Origin: Collinsella sp.
Lineage (GTDB): Bacteria; Actinomycetota; Coriobacteriia; Coriobacteriales; Coriobacteriaceae
Length of the DNA: 5,762 nt
NCBI GenBank assembly: GCA_022713905.1
Contig: JAIHTM010000177.1
Location: 1-5,762, forward strand
Reading direction: 5' to 3'
Below the pieces are notes generated by a model. That model had not been told where the DNA came from. It saw only the letters and a program-made list of their open reading frames with translations, and made no database searches. Positions 1-5,522 of the stretch are shown piece after piece (the stretch's first letter is position 1; every line of letters begins with the position of its first letter). Made by a program: the position numbers and the translations under genes.

Positions 1-27
1 GCCCGCACCCCTTTGCAGGGTGCGGGC
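1..27 (-). terminator. Probable rho-independent terminator of the lysis operon
   Basis: A perfect 10-bp GC-rich stem (1-10 with 18-27) encloses a 7-nt loop. It sits just after the last minus-strand gene. The T-run needed on the minus strand would lie left of base 1 and cannot be seen. On the plus strand the stem is followed by TTTGCTCTTTATTT, so the element may work in both directions. Confidence 0.75.
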
Positions 28-35
28 TTTGCTCT

Positions 36-146
36 TTATTTCGTCAACTTCGATACTGCCCAAAAGATAGGCACGAACGGTAGAAGGCATAGCGTGACTA
101 GCACGCCAGCCGCAACGCCGATGCCCCAGCTAGCTTCGTCCTTCAT
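36..146 (-). CDS. Small single-span membrane protein, 36 aa
   Basis: A short frame starting at ATG 146, which overlaps the lysozyme stop as ATGA (146-143), and ending at TAA 38-36. The product starts MKDEASWGIGVAAGVLVTLC and goes on LLPFVPIFWAVSKLTK: a short acidic N-terminus, one hydrophobic stretch at about 7-31, and a basic end. The tight coupling and clean membrane profile argue that it is real. Position at the end of the lysis cassette suggests a small holin-like or antiholin-like role, but nothing in the sequence proves this and no family is recognised. A terminator-like hairpin follows about 8 nt downstream. Confidence 0.6.
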   Translation of the reverse strand: MKDEASWGIGVAAGVLVTLCLLPFVPIFWAVSKLTK

Positions 147-1171
147 GCCAGAAGCTCGTTCACGCGCTTCTGAACGGCATCATAGTTGCTTCCCAGGGCG
201 GAACGGCGAGCGTCGCCATCACCGTACTCACCGCGAATCACGGCGCGTGCAAGAGCGTCAATGTCAACGCTATTGGCGCGCTCGTTCACGCGAGCCTGAA
301 CATCGTCATAACGGTCTGCGAGGATTGCGCGGCGAGTATCGCCGTTGCCGAAAACCCCGTTAAGAACGTCGCTCGCGAGGTCATCGACACTTGCGAATGC
401 GGCGCGGTTGATAAGGTCTTGCACTTCGCCATAGCGCGAGCCAAGGTTATTGCGGCGATCATCTCCATTGCCGTACTCGCCGCGCAAGACGGCTGCGGCA
501 AGGTCTGCCGTGGAGCCTTGCGGGGCAGAGGGCGGCACGGGTGCTTGTGTGCTGCCGTTGGGGTTTGCGAACTTCGCCCATGCGGCGGCATCCATATAGG
601 CGATATCAAGGTCGAGAAGGCCGTCGTAACCGTTGATGCGCCCATGGGACGTGTACTGATGGATTGCGCAGGAATCCCACGCACCAAACGCGCCAGATGC
701 GAGCCACGGCGAATCCTGGTATCCAGTCTCGTTGTTGTCGGCGTACTGCGCAACCCAGAGCGCATGATTAGGCGCGATGGCGCTCCAATCCTCTTCTGTG
801 CACACACTGCGACTTATGTACACGATGCAGCGCACGCCTGTAAGCTCATATATTCGGTCGAGGAACTGTTTTGCCTTGTCAGTGCCGATGCGCCCGTAAT
901 CCTCGTAATCGAGCATGGGAACACCGACGCCGAAATAGTTCTTGCAGTTCTCATAGAAGTGGTTTGCCTGCGCGATCGGGTCTTCCTTGTTCAGGAAGTG
1001 ATAGAAGCCCCAGCACTTGCCCATGCTGATTGCCTTCTGAATGAACGGGTCGCACGTGTCGTGCACGATTCCCGTTCCCTCCGTTGCCTTGCAGAAGACG
1101 AAATCGTAGTCGATAGCGCCGAGGTCAAGCCCGCGCTGATAGTTAGAAATGTCGATGCCCTTCATAGTCAT
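143..1171 (-). CDS. Endolysin: GH25 lysozyme with three CW_7 wall-binding repeats
   Basis: 342 residues from ATG 1171; a GAGGTGA SD lies 7 nt upstream (1179-1185), which favours this start over ATG 1165. Residues 4-200 are a GH25 (Chalaropsis-type) muramidase domain: KGIDISNYQ with Asp7, FCKATEGTG at 26-34, WGFYHFL at 54-60, MLDYEDY at 86-92 with the catalytic Asp88/Glu90 pair, ALWVAQYADN at 137-146, and IHQYTSHGRINGYDGLLDLD at 170-189. A Pro-rich linker (205-221) leads to three CW_7 (Cpl-7-type) repeats of about 35 residues. It cleaves the 1,4-beta bond between MurNAc and GlcNAc in peptidoglycan. There is no signal peptide, so export should depend on the holin. Both ends are ATGA overlaps with neighbours, implying coupled translation in the lysis cassette. 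Confidence 0.95.
   Translation of the reverse strand: MTMKGIDISNYQRGLDLGAIDYDFVFCKATEGTGIVHDTCDPFIQKAISMGKCWGFYHFLNKEDPIAQANHFYENCKNYFGVGVPMLDYEDYGRIGTDKAKQFLDRIYELTGVRCIVYISRSVCTEEDWSAIAPNHALWVAQYADNNETGYQDSPWLASGAFGAWDSCAIHQYTSHGRINGYDGLLDLDIAYMDAAAWAKFANPNGSTQAPVPPSAPQGSTADLAAAVLRGEYGNGDDRRNNLGSRYGEVQDLINRAAFASVDDLASDVLNGVFGNGDTRRAILADRYDDVQARVNERANSVDIDALARAVIRGEYGDGDARRSALGSNYDAVQKRVNELLA
152..502 (-). repeat. Three tandem CW_7 repeat units in the endolysin gene
   Basis: Units at about 502-398, 382-278 and 256-152 encode residues 224-258, 264-298 and 306-340. Each has the core [RN]-G-x-[YF]-G-[ND]-G-D-x-R-R followed by about ten residues and Y-x-x-[VA]-Q-x-x-[VI]-N. CW_7 repeats in the pneumococcal phage lysin Cpl-7 bind muropeptide in a choline-independent way. 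Three copies are the number seen in Cpl-7. The unit borders are approximate. Confidence 0.85.
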
Positions 1172-1875
1172 CGTTTATCACCTCTCAAAGCGTTGAAAGA
1201 GCCGAAGCCGACGGCTTTAAGCTCTTCCCTCGTCCATGTCTTGATTGAATTCACCCCATCGTCGGGGTCTCGCATCGCGTAGGTACCGTCATCGTTTCTG
1301 CGCCACAGCATCACGACGTGGCTCCCGTAGTTGCGTTCGCCAAGCGTTCCGCTCACGCCAGCGAAGACGATCCAACCGTCATCGACGTATCCGAGCGCCG
1401 TATCGGTGTCCCAAAACGTGTCAACGCGGTCGAAGCCATAGCGGTCATGGAGCAGCTGTGTGAACTTTGCCATGTCGTTCACACGGTCGGTAAGGCACGC
1501 TTCGCCAACAAGGCTCGAAAGCAAGTCTGGTGTGACGATAACGCTGTTCTCGTAGCTCAGAGCCATAGCGGCGCACGTGAGCCCACAGCCGTACGTGCCA
1601 ATGGTTTCGTCGCTGTAGGCGCAAGAAACCCATTGGGGGTCTTTCTGCAAGAAGAGCGGCATATAGCCGCTCTTCTGTGTGCTTGCCTGTTTGTCGATGA
1701 TGGGTTGTGCGTCTTGCACGCCGTCGCTGTAGCCGCGCTCGTAGCTCTTGGCGGCGCTTGAGCTGTCGGCCTGCACGTGGTCGAGCGTCACACCGAACCA
1801 CGCCGCGAAGCCGATGGCAATACCGAGCAGCAAAGCGATTGCGAGTTTCAACCTAGCCGCGCTTAGATGCTTCAT
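1168..1875 (-). CDS. Membrane-anchored C39-like cysteine peptidase
   Basis: 235 residues from ATG 1875. A short basic N-terminus (KHLSAARLK) precedes one hydrophobic segment at about 10-31, which reads as a signal anchor or uncleaved signal peptide and places the rest outside the membrane. A spacer to about residue 70 leads into a papain-like C39_2 domain: LQKDPQW at 76-82 (oxyanion Gln region), GTYGCGLTCAAMALSY at 93-108 with the likely nucleophile Cys97, GSHVVMLW at 185-191 with His186, and MRDPDDG at 201-207 with Asp203. The Cys-His-Asp order and spacing fit the family. Position between holin and lysozyme suggests a role in lysis, such as cutting peptide bridges of the wall, but a peptidase acting on a host surface protein cannot be excluded. 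The stop overlaps the lysozyme start as ATGA. Confidence 0.8.
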   Translation of the reverse strand: MKHLSAARLKLAIALLLGIAIGFAAWFGVTLDHVQADSSSAAKSYERGYSDGVQDAQPIIDKQASTQKSGYMPLFLQKDPQWVSCAYSDETIGTYGCGLTCAAMALSYENSVIVTPDLLSSLVGEACLTDRVNDMAKFTQLLHDRYGFDRVDTFWDTDTALGYVDDGWIVFAGVSGTLGERNYGSHVVMLWRRNDDGTYAMRDPDDGVNSIKTWTREELKAVGFGSFNALRGDKR

Positions 1876-2272
1876 CGGCAATCACCTTCGCGGTAGCCGC
1901 CTCGGCATCGGCGTGCTCGAAAATCTTCATGATTGGAAGGCTCGCGATATCGGGGTAAGCCTTGCAAAGGTTTTCGAGGATGCTGGCGACCTCCATTACG
2001 ATGATCGCCACACATACGACGTACACCGTCACGCCGCCGAAGCCAAGGCCAGCGACGTGAGCGCTCAGAATCTCGATGCACATCGCGAGCAGGATGATAA
2101 GCGCCAACACGGCCTTGTGCCCAAGCCCAGTGCGCATCGTGGAGCTCTTGAACTGATGGTTCATGATGGCGGAAATGATGCCGCTAATCATGTCGAACAG
2201 CATCAACAGGAACGCGCCAGCGATTGCCCAAATCTGCTGGTCGGTGAACGTGTAGATTGCAGTAAAGTCCAT
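1853..2272 (-). CDS. Phage holin (Phage_holin_4 / toxin secretion-lysis holin family)
   Basis: 139 residues from ATG 2272. Three hydrophobic segments are visible at about 14-36, 51-70 and 78-98. The conserved pattern of this family is present: D27-x-x-x-G31 in the first helix, KSSTMRTGLGHK at 42-53 in the loop before helix two, and MEVASILENLCKAYP at 93-107 after helix three. A charged, alanine-rich tail (HADAEAATAKVIADEASKRG) ends the protein, as is common for the cytoplasmic C-terminus of holins. It would form membrane lesions at the timed end of infection and release or activate the lytic enzymes encoded next. Its last codons overlap the start of the C39-like gene by 23 nt, so the two are probably translated together. 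Confidence 0.9.
   Translation of the reverse strand: MDFTAIYTFTDQQIWAIAGAFLLMLFDMISGIISAIMNHQFKSSTMRTGLGHKAVLALIILLAMCIEILSAHVAGLGFGGVTVYVVCVAIIVMEVASILENLCKAYPDIASLPIMKIFEHADAEAATAKVIADEASKRG
1882..1888 (-). promoter_or_regulatory. Ribosome binding site for the C39-like peptidase
   Basis: AAGGTGA on the minus strand lies 6 nt before ATG 1875, inside the holin gene. It favours this ATG over an in-frame TTG two codons upstream (1881). Confidence 0.65.
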
Positions 2273-2277
2273 AATCT

Positions 2278-2403
2278 TTAACCTTCCTGGTCGTCTTTCT
2301 TGTCTGCTTCGAGCATCGCCGCCACTGCGTCGCGCCACCGTTTCGGAACGCTCTCAAGCGTTCGTCTGCCGCTCTTTACGGCTTCGTAGTAGATCTTTGC
2401 CAC
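2278..2403 (-). CDS. CD1375-like small phage protein, 41 aa
   Basis: A short frame starting at GTG 2403, 2 nt after the stop of the previous gene, and ending at TAA 2280-2278, 5 nt before the holin start. The product begins MAKIYYEAVKSGRRTLESVP and continues KRWRDAVAAMLEAD with a charged tail. This pattern (xAKxYYxxxKxGxRTxxxVPxRWRxxVxxxL) matches the CD1375 family of tiny phage proteins of 40-50 residues found between tail-fibre genes and the holin, related in place to XkdX. An SD-like GGCGGTGAG lies a few nt upstream of the GTG. Length, position and motif all fit. Its role is unknown. Confidence 0.8.
   Translation of the reverse strand: MAKIYYEAVKSGRRTLESVPKRWRDAVAAMLEADKKDDQEG
2282..2288 (-). 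promoter_or_regulatory. Ribosome binding site deciding the holin start
   Basis: AGGAAGG on the minus strand lies 9 nt before ATG 2272. It picks that ATG over a longer frame reaching back to 2338, whose first 22 codons would overlap the upstream 41-residue gene and encode an Arg-rich sequence unlike holins. Confidence 0.7.
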
Positions 2404-2405
2404 CG

Positions 2406-2774
2406 TTACTCACCGCCTACCAAATCGCCGATTTCGAGCAACGCGGCGTTCGTGTCATCGAGCGCGGCGTTGGTTGCCTTGAGCTGCGCCATGAGCGCGT
2501 CGATTCGCTCGGCGTCGGTAAGCCCGTCATCCTCGTGCGCTTCCCACAGCTCGTCGAACGCCGCCGTCACCTCATCAACGGTCGGCACGCCGACTTGGAC
2601 GAAATGAAGCTCGTCGGCCTTATAAAACTCGATTGACTTCTCAGCATCGGGGCCGTTATCTGCAACGTCCTTCTCGATGTTCTTGCGAAGCCAAACGTCG
2701 GCGCACGCGCCGTCCGCGCGGGCTTCGATAAGCACCGCGTCAGGCTGCGTGGCGGACACTGTCTGATAGCTCAT
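2406..2774 (-). CDS. Hypothetical tail-associated protein, 122 aa
   Basis: Starts at ATG 2774 inside the 3' end of the RT gene, with a purine-rich SD (AGAGGAAGAG) about 5 nt upstream, and ends at TAA 2408-2406. The protein is acidic. An N-terminal part (MSYQTVSATQPDAVLIEA) is followed by a middle segment ADELHFVQVGVPTVDEV and a helical C-terminus, AERIDALMAQLKATNAALDD, likely a coiled coil. Small proteins of this kind, loosely like XkdW, often lie between tail-fibre and lysis genes in prophages of Gram-positive bacteria. That comparison is by general resemblance and position only. The acidic composition argues against it being the basic DGR accessory protein Avd. Function unknown; it probably belonged to the tail module before the RT gene came to lie ahead of it. 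Confidence 0.75.
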   Translation of the reverse strand: MSYQTVSATQPDAVLIEARADGACADVWLRKNIEKDVADNGPDAEKSIEFYKADELHFVQVGVPTVDEVTAAFDELWEAHEDDGLTDAERIDALMAQLKATNAALDDTNAALLEIGDLVGGE

Positions 2775-3825
2775 GTCTCTTCCTCTCTGCGGCGCTCACG
2801 TGCCGCTTTGCTTGTTTGAAGGTCTTGTCGAATCCGTTGCGCGCAATCAAAGCGAGCGAATCTGTGTTTCTAAACCAGCCCCAATAGCTGCACACGCGCC
2901 TAGCGCGCCCAAGCGTCGGACTTCGCCGGTATTTGCGGAAAGCTCGGCAGGCGCGTAGGAATAGCGTCGGTCGCAGCGTCACGCGATTGCGGCGAACTGT
3001 GAAGCCAACGACGTCGACTGGTTCCTGGTCGCCGACTCGGCAGATCTTCCACGGCTTGACGTGAAGGCCGAAATTCTTGAGCAGCAGCCTTTGCAGCTGC
3101 CGCGCCGCGCTTCGCAAGTTGCGCTTGTCTTGGCTAAACAGGTAGATGTCGTCGGCGTACCAGAGCTGGTGCGCAACCATTGGGACGCTGCGACCTCTTC
3201 GAACCTTGCGCATGTCTTCCACGGCGTGATAGCCGAACGAAAGAACAAACTGCGCCATCCGCAGGCTGAAATAGCTGCCGATCTCCAGCCCGCCGCCATA
3301 GGTTTCGAGCAGCGTTTCGCACAGGTACAGCACGTCGGGGCTTCGCACGTATCGGCGAAGCATCCGCATGACCACATCGGCCTTGATGGACGGGTAGCAC
3401 TTGCGAACGTCGAGATGGACGAAGTAACCGCCCTCTTGAACCCAGCGGCTCACGGCATTCGCAGCCATCAGCTGGCCTTTTCCCTTCACGCTGGAAACCT
3501 GCCAAAAGCCGACTTTAGAGCGCAGCAGCCCGCTTAGCGCTTCGATGGCCACGTAGTCGCAAATCTGCTGCTTGACGCTTTCGACGCCGATGGTGCGCAG
3601 CTTGCCGTTTCTCGGTTCGCGGTGCCTGTAGCGCTTGATGGGCCGAAGCGCGAGCGTGCGCGATGCGATCTCGCTCTCGATTTCTGCAATAAGCAACTCG
3701 GCGCTGCCGTGCTCGTCGGGCACGCGCCACGCGTTCTTCTTGCCAGCGGGCGCGACGAGCCACGATTCGTAGGCTCTACTAATAATGGCTCCGTCGATGC
3801 GGAGCCCTTTGCAATAACTCTTCAA
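2740..3825 (-). CDS. Reverse transcriptase, DGR-type (RNA-directed DNA polymerase)
   Basis: A 361-residue single-domain RT, typical in length for DGR enzymes. Visible motifs: RTIGVESVKQQICDYVAIEAL (78-97, fingers), WQVSSVKGKGQ (108-118), VHLDVRKCYPSI (136-147) with catalytic Asp139, GLEIGSYFSL (179-188, the position of the DGR motif IGxxxSQ), WYADDIYLFS (222-231) with catalytic Asp225/Asp226, VDVVGFTV (270-277), and a C-terminal SYWGWFRNTDS (313-323) of the kind seen in DGR RTs. There is no maturase or endonuclease domain as in group II introns, and no msr-msd-like RNA was recognised. The role would be copying a TR transcript with adenine errors to rewrite the VR. The start is TTG at 3825, the first possible start in the frame, with only a weak SD. 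The 3' end overlaps the next gene by 35 nt. Oddities: Gln of SQ is Leu (CTG), and similar short sequences flank the gene. A DGR role is likely but not proven; a defence or other phage RT is the alternative. Confidence 0.85.
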   Translation of the reverse strand: MKSYCKGLRIDGAIISRAYESWLVAPAGKKNAWRVPDEHGSAELLIAEIESEIASRTLALRPIKRYRHREPRNGKLRTIGVESVKQQICDYVAIEALSGLLRSKVGFWQVSSVKGKGQLMAANAVSRWVQEGGYFVHLDVRKCYPSIKADVVMRMLRRYVRSPDVLYLCETLLETYGGGLEIGSYFSLRMAQFVLSFGYHAVEDMRKVRRGRSVPMVAHQLWYADDIYLFSQDKRNLRSAARQLQRLLLKNFGLHVKPWKICRVGDQEPVDVVGFTVRRNRVTLRPTLFLRACRAFRKYRRSPTLGRARRVCSYWGWFRNTDSLALIARNGFDKTFKQAKRHVSAAERKRHELSDSVRHAA

Positions 3826-3906
3826 TTGTTCAGACCGTTCTCTCTGGATGCTGTCTGAGAGGTCGCCGACACGGCTACTGTCCCAGTGGTCTTAAAGCCA
3901 TTTCAG
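3826..3906 (-). promoter_or_regulatory. 81-nt gap between tail protein and RT with possible RNA hairpins
   Basis: No ATG-, GTG- or TTG-initiated gene fits here. The RT frame stays open upstream of its TTG back to a TAA at 3894-3892, but those 22 codons contain no start. Two inverted repeats are visible: TCAGAC/GTCTGA (3830-3835 with 3853-3858, 17-nt loop), placed 4 nt before the TTG, and a weaker ACTG-GGA-CAGT hairpin (3877-3887) whose stem can extend with GGCT/AGCC across an 8-nt bulge. The only purine-rich SD-like stretch for the RT (AGAGAGAA) lies in the loop of the first hairpin. The gap shows no similarity to the VR, so it is not the template repeat. Confidence 0.35.
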
Positions 3907-5520
3907 TCAGTTGACCCAGGCCAATGCCCGCTCGTTGCCAGCACGGCGGGTAGTCGCGGCGGAAGTGTTCAGCTGGTTGTTAGTTTTTCCAGATAGGCGC
4001 GAGCCGATGTTCCACCTGGTGTTGCCGGTGCCGTTGTTGCCGTTGACGTACCAAAGGCCAGCATTGCCCCCGTTCCCCAAGTGGCCGAGGGAAAGCCACT
4101 CTCGCCATCCGACGGTGGTATCCGCGACCTTGTAGTTGCCGTCGCAGATGCCGACGGACGTTGACGCGCCCGTTCCCTGCTGCATCATCAAGCCGTGGAG
4201 GGTCTTCGGGTAAAGGCCGTAGTTCCAGCCTTCGCCAGCGGGGCCAGGGAACGCGCCAGCGTTTAGCGCAGAATCTAGCACGCTGCCAGACTTCTCGTTC
4301 TTGGTGTCGTGATTGACCCACACGACAGTGCCGCTGCCCGTGTATTGGATGAGCACGTTTCCAAGAACCTCGTACATGCCCAAGCCAAGCTCGACGCCCT
4401 GGATGACGAACGGCTGCTTGGAGTCGACGCAGCTCGTCGGCGAGCCGTCTCCCTCAACCATGTCGCACGCGCCAGTGTTCCACGGCGAAGTCGCAAGCTG
4501 GTAGGTAGTAGCGGTATTGAACGGCGTCGCGACATCGAAGTAGATTGCGACGTTCGAAGCATCGACTGCGACCTTCCTGATGACCTTAGCGCCGTCGAAG
4601 ATGTCGCAGTTATAGCTATAGCCACGGTCGGTGCTGTCCCCCGTGTGCGTGCCGAGCATCATCGCAGAGCCGACTATGATCTGGTCGGCCTTGTCCTTCG
4701 CGATGACCACGCGCGTGGTGTTGCTCTCGGCAACGGTTGGCGCGGTGGTCATATCGTAGGCCGTGCATCCAGTGAAGATGCTCTGGCTATTTTTGGTAGC
4801 GTACTTGAGCAAGAACATCGCCTTCACGTACCAGTCATCGGCGGCGACCTTGAGCGCGTCGCCCGTGGTGGCAGTCTTCATGAGCGAAACGCCGCCGTCG
4901 TGGCTTACGCTGCGCGTCTTCACAGGCGCGCCGCTCACGCTGCGCGGTTTGCCGTCCGTATCAACCGACAGGGCGTATTTCGCATAAAGCATATAGGGGC
5001 GCTGCGCCCCGTTGGGAAGCAGCGCGGCGGGCTGGCGCTTCATGCCAGGCTGGCGCGTATCCGAGACGGCGAGGTTCACTGCGTCGTCGGTCTCGGTCTC
5101 AAGCGTGTAGAGAACGGGCGTCAGAATCCATGTGTCATCCTTGCGGCTAAAACGGCCATCGCCGTCGATCGCCGTGACATAGGGCATGCCGTCGGCATCC
5201 ACGCCGCCGTTCACCTCGAAGAAGAGAAACGCGCCGTGGCCGACGTACGGATCTACCGCCGCGCGACCGATGACGCCAGGCTTCGGGTTGGCGATGCCAG
5301 CGTTCGCGCCTGTCTTCGTGCAGGCGGTAGAGCTGCCTTTCGGAATGCTGACGCCATAATTCTTTCCATCGCGCATCTTTGCAAGCCATGCGGCGATGCT
5401 CGCGTTCGTATAGCGTCCAGTTTCATCATTAAAAATGGGGACTGTCGAAGCCCCCATGGATTCGAGCGCGATTGCCACGCGCTCAAGCGTCTCGTGGTCC
5501 GCAATGTGCGTCTTCGCCAT
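3907..5520 (-). CDS. Tail receptor-binding protein, probable DGR variable (target) protein
   Basis: This 537-residue protein starts at ATG 5520, preceded by a strong GGAGG 7 nt upstream (5528-5532). It resembles a family of gut-phage tail proteins that I recognise by scattered motifs: KGSS-CTKTGANAG at 61-75, VTAIDGDGRF at 115-124, KYATKNSQSIFTGCTAY at 239-255, and QGVELGLGMYEVLGNV at 374-389. The C-terminal domain from about 370 on looks like the C-type-lectin fold used by DGR target proteins. It carries GWREWLSLGHLGNGGNAGL (471-489) and WNIGSRLSG (503-511), which closely match the variable-region ends of known DGR proteins. No signal peptide or membrane segment is present, as expected for a virion protein. 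It would sit at the tail tip and bind the host surface. The neighbouring RT supports the DGR reading. Family and fold are from memory of related proteins, not a search. Confidence 0.85.
   Translation of the reverse strand: MAKTHIADHETLERVAIALESMGASTVPIFNDETGRYTNASIAAWLAKMRDGKNYGVSIPKGSSTACTKTGANAGIANPKPGVIGRAAVDPYVGHGAFLFFEVNGGVDADGMPYVTAIDGDGRFSRKDDTWILTPVLYTLETETDDAVNLAVSDTRQPGMKRQPAALLPNGAQRPYMLYAKYALSVDTDGKPRSVSGAPVKTRSVSHDGGVSLMKTATTGDALKVAADDWYVKAMFLLKYATKNSQSIFTGCTAYDMTTAPTVAESNTTRVVIAKDKADQIIVGSAMMLGTHTGDSTDRGYSYNCDIFDGAKVIRKVAVDASNVAIYFDVATPFNTATTYQLATSPWNTGACDMVEGDGSPTSCVDSKQPFVIQGVELGLGMYEVLGNVLIQYTGSGTVVWVNHDTKNEKSGSVLDSALNAGAFPGPAGEGWNYGLYPKTLHGLMMQQGTGASTSVGICDGNYKVADTTVGWREWLSLGHLGNGGNAGLWYVNGNNGTGNTRWNIGSRLSGKTNNQLNTSAATTRRAGNERALAWVN
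3925..3952 (-). repeat. Hairpin-forming inverted repeat downstream of the putative VR
   Basis: Inside the last codons of the tail protein gene, 3927-3935 pairs with 3943-3950 as an 8-bp stem (CCCGC plus CGT against ACG plus GCGGG) with one bulged base at 3932 and a 7-nt loop. A G-T and a T-A pair extend it outward to 3925-3952. Known DGRs such as that of Bordetella phage BPP-1 need a DNA hairpin or cruciform a short way 3' of the VR for efficient homing. This one lies roughly 45-50 nt past the candidate homing site. Its loop is longer than the classic tetraloop and the stem is bulged, so the match is suggestive only. Confidence 0.35.
3994..4110 (-). other. Putative DGR variable region (VR) at the 3' end of the tail protein gene
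   Basis: Residues 471-509 of the tail protein match the usual place and wording of a DGR VR: REWLSLGH, a run rich in Asn and Gly, then NIGSRL. Between residues 481 and 518 there are ten Asn codons, nine AAC and one AAT; AAC/AAT codons are the classic mutable positions in DGR templates. The invariant GC-rich end (GGCTCGCGCC, minus strand, about 3998-4007) is the natural candidate for the initiation-of-mutagenic-homing site. Boundaries are estimates, since without the TR they cannot be set by alignment. The 3' end of the gene continues for 28 more codons past this segment, so the VR would not reach the stop codon. Confidence 0.55.
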
Positions 5521-5522
5521 GC

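Noticed and set aside
13..363. Plus-strand open frame (116 codons) starting in the terminator
   Set aside because: It begins inside the hairpin, is Arg-rich without a domain, and lies opposite the lysozyme and the small membrane protein gene.
431..449. GCGCGAGCC plus nearby bases shared with the end of the putative VR (3997-4005), as a possible template repeat
   Set aside because: The match is 9 bases within a CW_7 repeat of the lysozyme (NNLGSRYGE). The flanks do not align with the VR, so it is a chance resemblance.
419..1282. Plus-strand open frame (287 codons) opposite the endolysin gene
   Set aside because: It lies opposite a certain GH25 lysozyme gene, runs against the operon and shows no domain or fitting SD.
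2406..2774. 122-residue protein as the DGR accessory protein Avd
   Set aside because: The length is about right, but the protein is strongly acidic with a tail-protein-like middle segment, whereas Avd is a basic four-helix bundle. The position after the RT also fits a tail gene better.
2740..3825. RT as part of a group II intron or retron
   Set aside because: There is no maturase or endonuclease domain, no intron ends interrupting a gene, and no msr-msd-like structured RNA visible. The adjacent DGR-type target protein explains it better.
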